A DNA stretch of 64,000 nucleotides. Source: Paracamarosporium sp. OC-R06-R3. Lineage: Eukaryota; Ascomycota; Dothideomycetes; Pleosporales; Didymosphaeriaceae. The notes beneath the pieces are model-generated. The model was not told where the DNA came from and made no database searches. It saw nothing but the letters and a program-made list of their open reading frames with translations. The stretch lies in contig JACVRA010000280.1 of NCBI GenBank assembly GCA_019828545.1, forward strand, positions 62,001-126,000. The letters are read 5' to 3'. Numbering within the stretch: position 1 is the first letter of the stretch; every line of letters begins with the position of its first letter. Made by a program: the position numbers and the translations under genes. Shown here piece by piece: positions 31,785 to 43,180 of this stretch.

Positions 31785-32837
31785 AGCAACGGCGAGATAT
31801 GGTCTTGGTTGAGAGTGAAGGTGTGTTCGTTTGTGATCGGAACAATGCTGACAGCGAAGCGGGGTTGACGTTGGTACCTAGGCAAGTAAGCGCAAGCCTA
31901 TATAAAGGCAAAAGATTCTCTTACGCTCTTGTTGAAGCGCAACTACGAGGACCTGCCACCTCGTGATGGCGGGGCTTGAGCTGCTTTGGAAGTCGGCTAG
32001 CTGAAGTGCGCCATGGGGCGCGGGTCATTGGTGGCGCTTTTGCTCGACCTCCGCTAAATATCGAGGTTCCACCCAATTCACCTACGTAGCCGCTGCCAAC
32101 TCGTATCGCTCGTTTAAGATGATCTGATTAGATCATAGTGGAGACGAGATGGTCGTGTAAGCGAAGCAAAGATGCGCTATGTCGCTTTCAAAGTCATCGG
32201 TACCTAGCGAGGTGCGACTTCGGACGTCTGATCATGCCAGTCTGCGATGAGGATAGTGACTACAAGACAAGTTTTGTAATGGAATTCGTGTAGACGGCAG
32301 ATTCATTGCTTGCCAGGAACAAGGACTCCCGCGCTCGAGCATCCCACGCCTTTATTATTCTGCAAGCCTTAGCGGTGGAAGTGGAAGTTCTCGAACGAAT
32401 TTCCCAATATGCCCTAATATTTTGAGGCTGAGTTGCCATCAAAAGCGGTACCGGTTCGTAACTCTCAATCTGGCGGTAGGAGATATCACATACGACCGGG
32501 ACAGAACCACGTTGTAGTAGGCATGTAACGTGTCTCGTATACAAAATGACCTGGCGGTTGTCATTGGTTCTCTGGCGTACGATATGTTACACAAAAAGAG
32601 CCAACCGCCCAGCTTATTGCCCCGCACTTTCAGCCTTATCGACACGGATAGGCTTGCGAGGCATGCGAGGATCGCACATTACACCTCCACGTACAATCCA
32701 AGCCGCTTTCTTGGTTCGCCCACGATGTCTTACATAACGTATTTAACAGGTATCTTCGGTAGCCAGGTGATCTGAGCACAAGCTTGATATACTGACGCTC
32801 CAGAGGGCTATGCAATCGACGAGGATGGCCTGATCCA
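31785..32837. other. Divergent intergenic region, FMO and kinase genes
   Basis: No frame is supported. A possible 5' exon of the kinase starts at ATG 32725, with donor GTATCT at about 32750 and acceptor CTCCAG at 32803, but the spliced frame does not reach the kinase domain without further introns, so it is left out. Confidence 0.4.
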
Positions 32838-34277
32838 ATGTTCCATACCTATCGTACTCGTCTTGGGTTCGGATGTACAGTGCGAGTCAACAATCGAGAA
32901 TATTCTACAGACGTTGAGCATGAAACGGACGAGCTAGCTAAAAATGCAGGAGCGATGCGAGCGTACATGATTTGCCGTAATTTCAGTGTCAACGATGGCA
33001 TGTATCCTGGCCAGCGCCCCGGGCAAGGAGGCGTCATCCAGGGCCTTCCTGTTGCGATAGGTACAGGCAGAAGAAATTTCGCGTCAAGAGGATTCGATTC
33101 TGATGCCTCTTCCGATGGTGGGACTTCGGATTGTTCCAGATCGTCCTCACCTTGGAGACAATATCTTCAAAGCATCGATGTGGTATCTGACACCGAAGAT
33201 CCTGAAGCAGACTGGTCAGGCCGCGGACAGCATGCCGAATTTGAGGACTCGGAGGCCGCCGAAATCGAAAGCTTGTTGATCCCCGGTCAGACTCTAGGCC
33301 ACTCTACCACCGCTGTTGTAGAGAAAGTTAAGTCCAGATCCCTCATATTAGCGCGCAAACGCATAAAATGCACCTCCGCGCTCACGCGCGAAGATGCGGT
33401 CAAAGAAGTCAGACACTTACAAAAGCTCCGCCACCCACACATCGTGCGCGCCGTCGGAACCTACATCTTCAAGAAAGAGCTCTGCATCCTACTATATCCA
33501 GCTACCGAGCACAACCTTAATACGTTCCTAGACTACTGCGTAGAAGAGCAAGGAGAGTCCCGTTCAACACTTCTCCAGGGCTTACGTTCTTTCTTTGCAT
33601 GTCTCAGTGCTGCAATGCATTTCGTTCACAAGAATCTCATCAAGCACAAGGACATAAAACCCACCAACTTCCTCGTCAGGGACCGGTCTGGCTCTCGCAG
33701 CGAATCTAACCATTTCACTATATACCTCGCCGACTTCGGCATTGCACGCGATTATCTCAGTCTCGAGGACGTAGATACAGATGACTGGACACCGTGCACA
33801 CGCATGTATGCTGCACCAGAAGTGCTGCGCCAGGAAAGGCGCGGCTTCGCTGCTGATGTTTTTAGCCTCGGTTGTGTGTTCCTCGAGATGCTGGCCGTCC
33901 TTTGCACGCCGATGAAGCGGAATGCTCTCCTGGAAGCTAGGAAGAAGAGCAAGGAAGGGCCATGGTATGCGAATAATGTGGAGCACTTGTTGACCAACGA
34001 TCCGTTTCAAGACGCGGTCCTTGATTGGAAGGCCAGTGTGTGGTTGGGGGAGACGAGGAGGATGATGTGTTTGGATGCTGAGCAGAGGCCTAGTTCGGGA
34101 GCGTTGAGGATTGTTTTTGGAGGCGCTAGTGTGTGTTGTCGTAGAGTGGAAGAGGTGGGAAGACGGGAGAAGAGGAAAGCAGAGAGCAAAGGGAATCTGT
34201 GCGTTTGCAGACGTGATAATGTCAGGGCTTATGAGCGATGTACTCTCTGTTTGAGAGAGGCTGGCTATAGATGTTGA
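32838..34277 (+). CDS. Protein-kinase-fold protein with C-terminal Cys cluster
   Basis: An open frame of 479 residues. Residues about 135-150 are acidic. A kinase domain spans about 150-430: glycine-poor loop LGHSTTAVVEKV, beta-3 Lys in LARKRIKC, alpha-C Glu in AVKEVRHLQKL, catalytic loop HKDIKPTNFL (Lys instead of the usual Arg of HRD), DFG as ADFGIARDY and APEVL. All core catalytic residues are present, so it may be active. After the domain comes a basic stretch and a Cys cluster (CVCRRDNVRAYERCTLC...C) that could bind zinc. Fungi have many such orphan kinases, some beside NLR or HET genes. The N-terminal 60 residues are doubtful, as the real start may be a spliced exon upstream. Confidence 0.75.
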   Translation: MFHTYRTRLGFGCTVRVNNREYSTDVEHETDELAKNAGAMRAYMICRNFSVNDGMYPGQRPGQGGVIQGLPVAIGTGRRNFASRGFDSDASSDGGTSDCSRSSSPWRQYLQSIDVVSDTEDPEADWSGRGQHAEFEDSEAAEIESLLIPGQTLGHSTTAVVEKVKSRSLILARKRIKCTSALTREDAVKEVRHLQKLRHPHIVRAVGTYIFKKELCILLYPATEHNLNTFLDYCVEEQGESRSTLLQGLRSFFACLSAAMHFVHKNLIKHKDIKPTNFLVRDRSGSRSESNHFTIYLADFGIARDYLSLEDVDTDDWTPCTRMYAAPEVLRQERRGFAADVFSLGCVFLEMLAVLCTPMKRNALLEARKKSKEGPWYANNVEHLLTNDPFQDAVLDWKASVWLGETRRMMCLDAEQRPSSGALRIVFGGASVCCRRVEEVGRREKRKAESKGNLCVCRRDNVRAYERCTLCLREAGYRC

Positions 34278-36161
34278 TATTCATGATGTCGTGTTGGATG
34301 CTGTGAATCCAGGAAACCTCTAACGAATCATTTCAATACTAGTCTAAATACAGTGCTCTCAAATCTCGAGTTGAACTGCCAAAAAAAGAGTTTGCAGCTG
34401 GAATCCTCGTGCATTCAGCTTTAGGCCTTCGCTGGTGGCCAACGACGCACTTCAATTGATCGAGTCTATATGAAAACTGCCTTGTCCATGATCAGTTTAA
34501 GTACATGCGCATCCCACAATCAAAGGTATACCTCCACATAGTCATAAGACTGGATTGCTGTATTGAAGCGACTATGCGTTTATTGTTTCATTGTTCCGAT
34601 ATATCAGAGACAGTGCCCACATCTAGACGGGGTGATAGTACCCTCTGAGTCAACAGCGAGGACTTCTAAGATCAAAGAAGTGAAATTCTCCTTCGCGACC
34701 CTTGCAAACCCGCTTGTGGGACGGGACTTTCACCGGTGTGGAGAAGAAGAGCTTTGATGGGAGAAGACGCATACAAGCGATGCAGACAAGGCGGTGGCTT
34801 GTTTCAGACCGGGTCAGTCTGTACAGCTGCCGCGAGAGAAGGAAACAAGAGTATCGCTACTGCATCACTGACTTCGTGATTGGATCGACGGTCGCTAGAG
34901 GGTCATCGAAAAGCAGCGGAAGCGCCGGCAGGTCGCGCGCAAGACCATAATTGACAGTACTTTATCAGTGTCCAACGAGGCGAAGTATGCGAAGATCAAA
35001 CGGAGGAGCTCGGCTAGGACAATGACGATCGTATTGCTCATGTTCGCGACAGAAGATTTGAGCATCCAGAACTGCACCGTGCTTGATTCGATGTCTGAAT
35101 TTTGTTAGTCCTCTGCAAAAAGATTTGTGATGCGTGAGATTAACGCAGCAGCAGCTATGGTGAGAGAAGGCGGTAGCTTATGACGCTAGAAGGTGGCACG
35201 GCTGCTGCGCCGTATCAATGCCACTTATCTCGGATAAATTCCCCAGCCAAAGGTATCACAACCATAAGCACGATCAAAGAATCATTTCAGGGATCTGTCT
35301 GTGTGATTTGAGTGGGAAATTTCTGTTTGAAAGAAGGTTGATTGTTTCTGGTTTCAGAGAGTTGAAGATGCCACTCTGAGTTTGAACAGCCTGCGAGATT
35401 CGCGAAACCGTCAGCCTCGGGACCCATGACCCTAATTGCGCTCACATTGAAGGACAAAAGCGCTACTGCAATTGTCTAAAAGCAGTATTATGTGGTCCCT
35501 GGACGGGACAAGAGTGCCTGTTGGAAATCTGAGCTACATCCTCGAGGCTGGGCCGCAGTAAGTCAACATGCGTGGAGTCATAAATATGGTGCATGGGACC
35601 GCTCTAAAGATGTTTTAAGAGGTTAGGCTAATACCTTTTTAGATTAATGAAGAGCTTCCAGGCCCAAGGAAGATATCATCCAATTCTTTAGTTATTTGAA
35701 CGTCAGTCAAAACCCCACAACCTTCTCTCTTTTCCTAAGACTTGATATTTTCACTTAGTATTGTCATTAAGTGGACAGATAAACATCATTGCGGATAGAT
35801 ATGGGGTAGAAATTCACAATTATGCCCGAACGCACGGATGGCCGGGGAGGATCGCACTCATCGAAGGCCTCGTCCACGTCTTGCTAGCAGTATGGATGCG
35901 AAAACCCCATCTAGGTGCAGCGCCAAACACCGCATAGTCGTTAGTCTGTTTATCCTACAAATAGACAAAGGCTCACTGCATAGGTCGCAATTGCTTTTGG
36001 AATCACTCTATGCTCCAGGATGACTCGCTACTACTTCTACGAAGTCTTCATCTACTTGCACACCATACTCTCAATCACCACAGTAACTGCGACACATCTT
36101 CATATCTCATCTAAATCCTGCCAGTACCGGCTCCGATATACCTTCTTGCGATAATTTGTCC
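34278..36161. other. Intergenic region without supported gene
   Basis: 1.9 kb with only short frames and no recognisable domain. The middle part (35400-35830) is AT-rich. There is no clear repeat or RNA structure. It separates the 3' ends of the kinase (+) and the transporter (-). Confidence 0.45.
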
Positions 36162-37701
36162 TTAGATCCTATTTGGATAACCCACTTCAGCATCCCCAGG
36201 ATCGCCTTCCCTCAAAATAGCAGCCTCCTCGTCATCTGTCCCCACCTCACGCTCACGCCTCCTTCCCCTCGGTATCAACATTACCATTGCTTCTTCGTTC
36301 TGTGCTACCTCATCCCTCTCTCCGGTCCCCACCCTTTCGCCCTGCTGCTTCTGCACCGCAACCACAATTACACTGCCCAAAATAAGCCCACCGCCCACTA
36401 AGCTCCACCACCCCGGGTTCACTCCGAAGACCAGCTTATCAAGTGCGAGCGCAAACAGCACATTAGCATAAACCATGTTCGTCGCCCTAGCTCCATTCGC
36501 CCTTCCCCCAACCGCAAGACCGCTAGTGAGGAAGAACTGCGAGAAGAATCCGCAGATGCCGAGGCCGAGTAGCATGGTCCATTGGCGGAGATTGGCGGGG
36601 GCGGCAAAGGAGGGTGAGGAGGGGATGGGGAGCGTGAGGGTCACCATGGAGACGAGAGTACTCCAGGTGGCGAAGTAATTCACGCTTATTAGCGGGTGCG
36701 CCCGGGGGCCTATCCATCGGATTATGGTGAAGACTGCGGCAGAGCCGAGGACACCTATCATTGCCAGTGCAACGCCTGAGAGACGTTGGGCGGAGGTTGG
36801 GGTTGGGAAGGATGTGTTGGATGTTGTTGAGGTTCCGTTTGTGGGGATGGATGTAGGCGTGGAGGTGGTGGTGGTTGTAGTGGTGGTGAAGAGGGATGTT
36901 GGGCGTGCGATTAGGAAGACTCCTACTAAAGAGACTAGGGATGCGTATTGGGCGGAGCGGGAGAAAGGCTCTTTAAGGAAGAGATAGCAGGCGTAGGACG
37001 CTACTGAGGGAGCGAGGAAGGTCATGACTACGGCGTCTGCTACTGGTAGGTATTGTAGGGAATCTTTTGCCTATTCAGTATCACTTTTCATCATCTTAGG
37101 AGGTCTACTTACAATACAAGCCATAAGTACCAAAAAATCCACAGATTCCGCGTCCAACAAGTAGCCATCTAATCTCCTTTGCACCAAACGGGAAATCGGG
37201 AACGCTTTTCCACCACATCCACATGCAGCAGCATATCGTCGTAAGCCCCATTCGAGCAAACACTATCTGCAGTGGATGCATCCCATCTCCTTCTACCTCC
37301 AGTAGCCTTGTGGTTGCGTCCATCATCGCCCCAAATAGCTGCGAGAACAAGACCAAGAAGAGCCCTTGATTCCTAGCCCAGACGTTCTTCCAGGCATTTT
37401 TGAGGCTCTTTGACTCTGGTGTACTAGGTGATGGGTATAAAGATAGACCTCCAGGGTGAGGAAGTCCTACAGAAGACATTGTACTCACGGACAGCCTTCT
37501 GAAAGCTTCAGGATCACGCAGGGCGGCATCTGCTTGTTTCGTGGGAGTCGAAGAAAGGGAAGTACGGTTTGTTCTACCGTCTAGAACCAAGTTGAAGTTG
37601 GCGGGTACGTTTTGGAGGGATTCGGGGATGTCTTGCTCTGGTTCAGCCGGGTTTGTGATAGGACGCTGGGGGAGCGGGGTATAAGCAGCTGAAGGAGACA
37701 T
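36162..37701 (-). CDS. EamA/DMT-superfamily membrane transporter
   Basis: Two exons (37113-37701 and 36162-37063) give 496 residues; the 49-nt intron joins LY to YSLQYLPVADA using the acceptor CAAAAG. The cytosolic N-terminus of about 110 residues is Ser/Pro-rich. About ten membrane segments follow in two EamA repeats: the first from FLVLFSQLFGAMMDAT to VASYACYLFLKEP, the second from SGVALAMIGVLGSAAVFTII to LVGGGLILGSVIVV. A Thr-rich loop near the middle (T8 in FTTTTTTTTST) comes from a GGT-type microsatellite (about 36860-36895). The tail is acidic. The family moves drugs, metabolites or nucleotide sugars; the substrate is unknown. Confidence 0.9.
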
Positions 37702-38681
37702 GAGTGCTAGTATCTATTGCCAGAATATATTTTCAAACTCCATAAAGCATCAATCATGAGTTCATACAAGTTGCACAGTAAAGATAAGAAGATTTTCGCC
37801 TTGAGGAAGACGTTACAGACTGCTATTGTTGAAAGTTGATGAGCGCTGACGGCCTGGAAAGCTGCAAATTGGCTTCGATTCCACTCCCCCGTCTTACGTC
37901 ATCTTTAGATCCTGTATGTGCTCCACTTGCGGAGTTACTACATGCCGAACAATGCGAGATTGAAACTACTGCCTGCCTTTTCCTAGTCTTCGTTCGGGGG
38001 AACGACTACCGAGAGGCAGGCAGTATTGTAACCACATCAATGCAATACATACCTAATTCTAAAATGGTATAGCCTTTGATGTCAGAGCTCTTGCATCTAG
38101 ACGAGTAGCGCTTGCTGGGATACAACGAAGAGGGATCTTCGCTGACTTCCCTAATATGTCGATCGCGCCAACGGGCTGAAAGTTGCACGATTCCACTCCC
38201 CTGTATTGCGCCATCTCTAGATCCCGCACATGCAGACTGCTGATCTTGTAGGTCGATGGCATCAACTGGCTAGAAAGTTGCACATTAGCATCGATTTCAC
38301 TCCCCTGCGATACGCCATCTCTAGATCCCGCAATGTGCTCTACGTGCGACATTGCCGCAGATCAACCAATGCCAAGTTCAAACTGTTGGCACTGATATCC
38401 CGTCCCAGAACATAGTGGTAGAAGTCCCGGCAACATCACCCATCCAAAGACAAACCTATATGAAATGAAGACTGAAAAGGGAACATTCGGCGAGGGGACC
38501 AAATGGAGAAAGTCTTGTTTCTGAGCATCAATCTGAGGGCATACTGTGTAGGGCTCACCCCAAGCGCTGACATGGTGATACTACTTAACTCTTGCTCCTC
38601 TGTACAAAAACTAGACAGCCTGCCATCTCACACAGTATCTTATACCTTATTATCATCTCTCCTGAGAACAAGACACACACC
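37702..38681. other. Divergent intergenic region with decayed repeats
   Basis: This region holds the promoters of the transporter (-) and threonine aldolase (+). It carries three diverged copies of one sequence, listed separately. No frame in it is convincing. Confidence 0.5.
37845..38390. repeat. Three diverged direct-repeat copies
   Basis: The core runs gctgaaagttgca, then cgattccactcccctg, then cgccatctctagatcccgca. Copies lie at about 37853-37975, 38168-38235 (short) and 38270-38395. Copies 1 and 3 continue together past the core (ATGTGCTC...ACGTGCG). Differences are mainly C/T and G/A transitions, for example ctttagatcctgt against ctctagatcccgc. No coding frame or terminal repeat was found. 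They may be remnants of a short mobile element or an old local duplication. Confidence 0.65.
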
Positions 38682-39839
38682 ATGTCTGTAGGTACACAGA
38701 CTATAACTAGCTCGACGATCCTTCGCGTCGAGCCAGAAGACCATGCCACCGCCATTGCCAAATCGGCGTGGGCTCACTGTAATGAGTCGTCTAAGGACTT
38801 CCGTTCGGACTTCTTCACCAAGCCTTCCTTGCCCATGCTGGAAGCCATTATCTCTACGTCCCTGGGAGATGGTGATATGGGGGAAGACAAGACAACAAAG
38901 TCGTTCCAGGACTACGTGGCTGGCTTGGTCGGCCACGAGGCCGCCATTCTCGTTATGACCGGTAGCATGGGCAACCAAGTGGCCCTTCGATCTGCCCTTA
39001 AAGCCCCGCCTCACGGCATCCTCGCCGATTACCGCGGACACATCATCAACTGGGAGAGCGGTGGTGCCTCAAGCCTCTGCGGCGCCCTGATCAAAGGAGT
39101 CGTCCCCTCCAATGGCCACCACCTCACTCTAGAAGACGTCAAGAAAAACGCCGTCGTCACGGAAAGCTACTACGACGCCCCAACCCGCGTTATCAGCCTA
39201 GAGAATACGCTCGCCGGCACCATCATGCCATTAGCAGATATCCGCGCCATCTCTCAGTGGGCGCGCGCTCAGGATCCTCCTATACATATGCACTTGGACG
39301 GCGCGCGCCTCTGGGAGGCCGTCACCGCCGGCGCTTGCACGCTCCGCGAAATAGGCGAATGCTTCGACAGCATCCAGCTGTGCCTGACCAAGGGCCTCGG
39401 CGCGCCCATCGGTAGCGTCGTCACCGGGACGACCGCCTTCATTAAGCGCGCCGATTGGGCGCGCAAGCATGTCGGAGGCAGCGTGCGTGCGTCGGGCGTG
39501 ATCGCGGCCCCGGCGAGGGTGGCTATCGACGACGTCTTCCTCGGCGTCCCAAGCAGGATGCGCTTAGCGCAGGACAAGGCTCGGCGTGCCTCAATCCTTT
39601 GGGAGGAGCTTGGAGGAAAGCTTGCGATGCAAACGGAGACAAACATGGTCTGGCTTGATATTCCAGGTTCTGGCTTGACGGTTGAGTACTATAATGCGGT
39701 AGCTCGTGGCTTCGCAATCACAGTGGGAGAGCCGATCCATGGTCGTCTTTGTTTCCACTATCAGATCACTGACCAGGCATTTGTGGCACTATGCGACTTC
39801 TTCAGGGCTGTCTTGAAGAAACCGCCTCGCACTGCATAA
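38682..39839 (+). CDS. GLY1: L-threonine aldolase-like PLP enzyme
   Basis: One exon of 385 residues from the ATG at 38682 (MSVGTQTITSS); in-frame codons upstream have no ATG and no homology. The protein is a fold-type I beta-eliminating lyase. FRSDFFTKPSLPML is the usual N-terminal substrate region. MGEDKTTKSFQDYVAGLVGHEAAILVMTGSMGNQ contains the cofactor phosphate-binding part. MHLDGARLWEA has the PLP-pairing Asp (about 206) and CLTKGLGAPIGS the Schiff-base Lys (about 237). Threonine aldolases split threonine (and allo-threonine) to glycine and acetaldehyde. The closest members include fungal secondary paralogs, so related beta-hydroxy amino acids are also possible substrates. The first 20 residues may be a weak targeting signal. 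Confidence 0.88.
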   Translation: MSVGTQTITSSTILRVEPEDHATAIAKSAWAHCNESSKDFRSDFFTKPSLPMLEAIISTSLGDGDMGEDKTTKSFQDYVAGLVGHEAAILVMTGSMGNQVALRSALKAPPHGILADYRGHIINWESGGASSLCGALIKGVVPSNGHHLTLEDVKKNAVVTESYYDAPTRVISLENTLAGTIMPLADIRAISQWARAQDPPIHMHLDGARLWEAVTAGACTLREIGECFDSIQLCLTKGLGAPIGSVVTGTTAFIKRADWARKHVGGSVRASGVIAAPARVAIDDVFLGVPSRMRLAQDKARRASILWEELGGKLAMQTETNMVWLDIPGSGLTVEYYNAVARGFAITVGEPIHGRLCFHYQITDQAFVALCDFFRAVLKKPPRTA

Positions 39840-41380
39840 GGAGCGAGCCTCATTGTGACCATTGCCAATTCTCAAATCAACAAGCAGAGCAATGTCAGTA
39901 CAACCGAAGAACTTAGAGCAGGTAGTTTCCAATGTCAGTCTATTGAAATTCACGATGCATTGTTAGGCCAGCCTTCATTCACCTTGCTTCCCCAGAAGAT
40001 TCCATAGAGCCGATACTTGATAGCCAAACGAGATTTTATCCGAGGGCGAGGTGGTAAGGTACGATGACATGGCCTGTTCAGAATAATTATTCAAGAGTTT
40101 ATGCGGTAGCAGGTTGCATTAACGATGCACAAACTGACTAGTCTTAACGAAATAATATATTTGGTCGCGCGACCTATAACCACATGTGGAGCAACTTACA
40201 GCCTGCTACTCTAGCGTTGCGGAAGCGGAACGAAGTGCATGCAGTTAGAGTCAGGTAGCCGATCGCCTGATTATGACCAGTCCTAATAAAGCAATGGTCA
40301 GCAAGGTCCAACTCATGGTCGTGCGACCTGTTGCCGCGGTCAGAATGGCCGCATGAGCTATCTAGGCGGTGGACGGCACGGCCCGATGCGCCAACCGATT
40401 ATAATCATTACTTCGTCTCAACGCCCACTACTGCTACTCTAGCGCCGCGGAAACGGAACGAAATGCATGTGGTCAGAATGACTGCATTAGCTTTCTAAAC
40501 ATGCCACGATAGCACGGCACGGTGCGCCAGCCAATCATTTTCATCACTTCGTAGTAACGTCCACTGCCCGTAAGCGAGAGAAGCCCCGTGACGAGATGGG
40601 GGCCATCTGTTGGGGTACCTCATCCTTCTCCACGCCTCTCCAGGCATCCACAATTGACGCGAGACTGTCTTTGAAACCCTCTTGCCCCTTGTGCCATTTT
40701 GAGACAGGAAAACTACAATGATCATGGTCGCGCTGTAACGCTAAGCGCGGATGTGTTTGATACGGAGAGGAGCTCGGAAAAATAATTTCCCAGGTCAAGA
40801 AACTTAGAAATCTAGCATGAAGTGCTGCTCGATCACGCTTCTCTTGGGGCAATCGCGCAATTAGGATGATCAGTGTGGTGGCAGAGCAGGAGTGGAAGGT
40901 GATATGGTTCCTAGCGCGGCGGGCAAGATGACTGCCAACGCGGTCCGAACTATCACATCTCTCTCGCCACAGAGTACAGGGTAGTAGAAGAATGCCAAGA
41001 GAATAACAACGGATCAAGTGAAAACCTCTAGACGGGGTTGCGGAGGTTTGCCCTGAAGAACGGATTAATTCATCTCGCCGAGGGGCATTTCTCGCTCATG
41101 GGCAGCGGAAGTGGCAAGAACGACGGTCCCATGGCCTGCCTATCTGGATAGCCATCCTCCTTAGCCACTGATACTCAATAGCATATACACTTACTCAAGC
41201 TTCACGCCTGCTCCGGTGCTCTCACTATGGCTGTGGACGTTAGGCGTAATAATTGTGAATGCACGCATCATGCTTGGCAATGCTGCTTTTATTCTTCTCT
41301 ACTATTTCATAGGCCCCCTTTAGCTGAAATCATGCCTCTAAACCTATGTTACGGTGACGAACTTCTCTTCGAACCTTGAA
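39840..41380. other. Intergenic region with decayed repeats
   Basis: No gene is supported; a 157-codon minus frame at 40544-41017 lacks any motif. The section 40160-40570 is built of nested diverged repeats, listed separately. The last 40 bases before 41381 precede the fructosamine-kinase-like start. Confidence 0.5.
40162..40570. repeat. Nested diverged direct repeats
   Basis: Four sub-blocks recur. CTGCTACTCTAGCG and its 3' flank occur at 40203-40243 and 40431-40472. GGTCAGAATG with its flank occurs at 40338-40363 and 40471-40497. ACGGCACGG plus TGCGCCARCC occur near 40373 and 40514, and GGTCGYGCGACCT at 40162 and 40318. Copies differ mostly by C/T or G/A changes. The spacings (about 228, 133, 141 and 156 bases) are unequal, so insertions or repeated rearrangement are implied. 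No frame or terminal inverted repeat was found. Confidence 0.65.
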
Positions 41381-42864
41381 ATGGCAACCATGACAGTGAA
41401 CACAGCTGACGTGGCGTCTCTCAGTGGAAGACTGTCAGAGACTACTTGCAACAATCAGGCATACAAAGATTCCCCACTTACCATCAAGGAGAGGCTCGCT
41501 CTCCTCAACGGAGCTTTCCCGATGGATGAAGCTGTTCTTAGAGGTATGACTTCTGGCTCCACCTACTGGATCTTCGAGACTTTGACAGTGTGCACTTGAC
41601 TGACCCATTCCGCCCTCAATTACCTAGTATTACCCGAGGGCAGTACGTTTCTATCTGTTGAGCATTTCGCCACCAGTGCATACGCAATTACTGGGAGAGT
41701 GGTAGCACGGAATCATGATGGGGCAGAGACTGTTTATTTTCTCAAGGCAAGTCTTCGAATATTAACACTTCACGTGTGGGTACTTATCCTCTGGTTTCAT
41801 CAGGTTGCGTTCGAAAGTCACGGCAGGACAATGTTGAACGGGGAATATGAATCCTCTAAGATCATCTACGGTCTTATGGACGACTTCCTTCCCAAGCCAA
41901 TCGGGTTCGGCAAGTTCAAGGTTGCAAATCCACCCACGTACTTCTACCTAGCCGAATTCATTGATATGGATGTCACGGTGGCCCCTGATCCGGCGGAATT
42001 CACGAAGCGACTCTCACAGCTACATCAAGTCAGTAGATCACCCACAGGCAAGTTTGGCTTCGATGTCCAGACATGCGACGGGCAGGTCACCAACATCGTC
42101 GATTGGCAGGACAATTGGGCGACCTTCTTCACCAACATGTTTCTTGGTGTCTGTGAGAGAGACATAGCTATTAATGGTCCTTGGCTTGAGTTGGAACGGG
42201 CAACTAAGCAGGTGGCCAACGTTGTTATTCCCAGATTGCTTGGGTCTCTTCAGGCGGAAGGCAGGGTTCTGAAGCCCTCTATCATACACGGTGACCTCTG
42301 GGAAGGAAACATGGGCATTCACATGAAGACTGGCAAAAGCATTCTATTCGATGCTGGGTCGTACTACGGTCACAACGAGAGTAAGTAATGTCTATGGACC
42401 ACGGTCAAGTACCGCCTAGGGGGTTTCATCAAGATGGAGTATACTCACTGAACCTAACTGCAGTTGAATTGGGGATTTGGAGATGCCAGTTCAGCTCGGT
42501 CTTTCGTTCCAAAGAATATACGACGCACTACCTCCGCAATTATCCCGCAGCGGAACCCGCTGCTGAGTTCGATGACCGAAACAGACTTTATAGTCTAAAA
42601 AATGACATCAACTACTCTGTCGGTCATCCAGGAACTTCGTTGCGAAAAACGTGAGAGCATCTCCTGATCTTCATCACTTGTTGCGTATTCTTTCCTCGAT
42701 GTCTACGTTTGGCTGACTGAAAAATTGTGTTTTGCAGTGCTTACAACAACATGTGCTATCTTTGCGAGAAGTATGCTCCAATTGAGGGCATCGACAAGTA
42801 CGACCCTCGGCTTGATCCCTCGGTCACAGGATCTTATATCGCGCCGCATCTGCCTGAGAATTGA
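41381..42864 (+). CDS. Fructosamine-3-kinase-like protein
   Basis: Five exons (41381-41543, 41628-41746, 41804-42380, 42464-42650, 42738-42864) give 390 residues. The fold is aminoglycoside-phosphotransferase-like. FLKVAFESHGRTMLNGEYES carries the ATP-binding Lys and helix Glu, and FYLAEFIDMD is the hinge. IIHGDLWEGNMG is the catalytic loop and ILFDAGSYYGHNEIELGI the metal-binding DxD/D-G region of fructosamine kinases. Such enzymes phosphorylate ketosamines on glycated proteins so that the adduct falls off; fungal versions usually prefer ribulosamines. Intron 2 (41747-41803) starts GCAAGT and ends CATCAG, a GC-AG intron of 57 nt without a stop, so retention would add 19 residues within the ATP site. 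Confidence 0.85.
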
Positions 42865-43180
42865 GTCTGATTGCGCTAATTGCGACGGGTGGAATCCAGA
42901 ATGCGACTTGGGCTAGTTGAATTTTCATTGATAGGGCAAATGATCATTAACTTTCAGGACTAATTCCGCACATGAGAGATCCCATATCTAGACTGATTGA
43001 TTGATTGCATTGGAAACACTGATTCATTCGAATAAATATGCTCAATGATTGGCCAGAGCTCCTAGGACTTATCATGCCACCCTATGCTGCCTCAACTTCA
43101 TCCACTTACTCTTATATTCCTGGTGTATTCACGCCACAATAGCATGCCAAGATGATCCGACAACCGGATGTATGTAATTA
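42865..43180. other. Convergent intergenic region
   Basis: This 316-base AT-rich space lies between the 3' ends of the fructosamine-kinase-like gene (+) and the NMNAT-like gene (-). Nothing else is seen. Confidence 0.5.
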
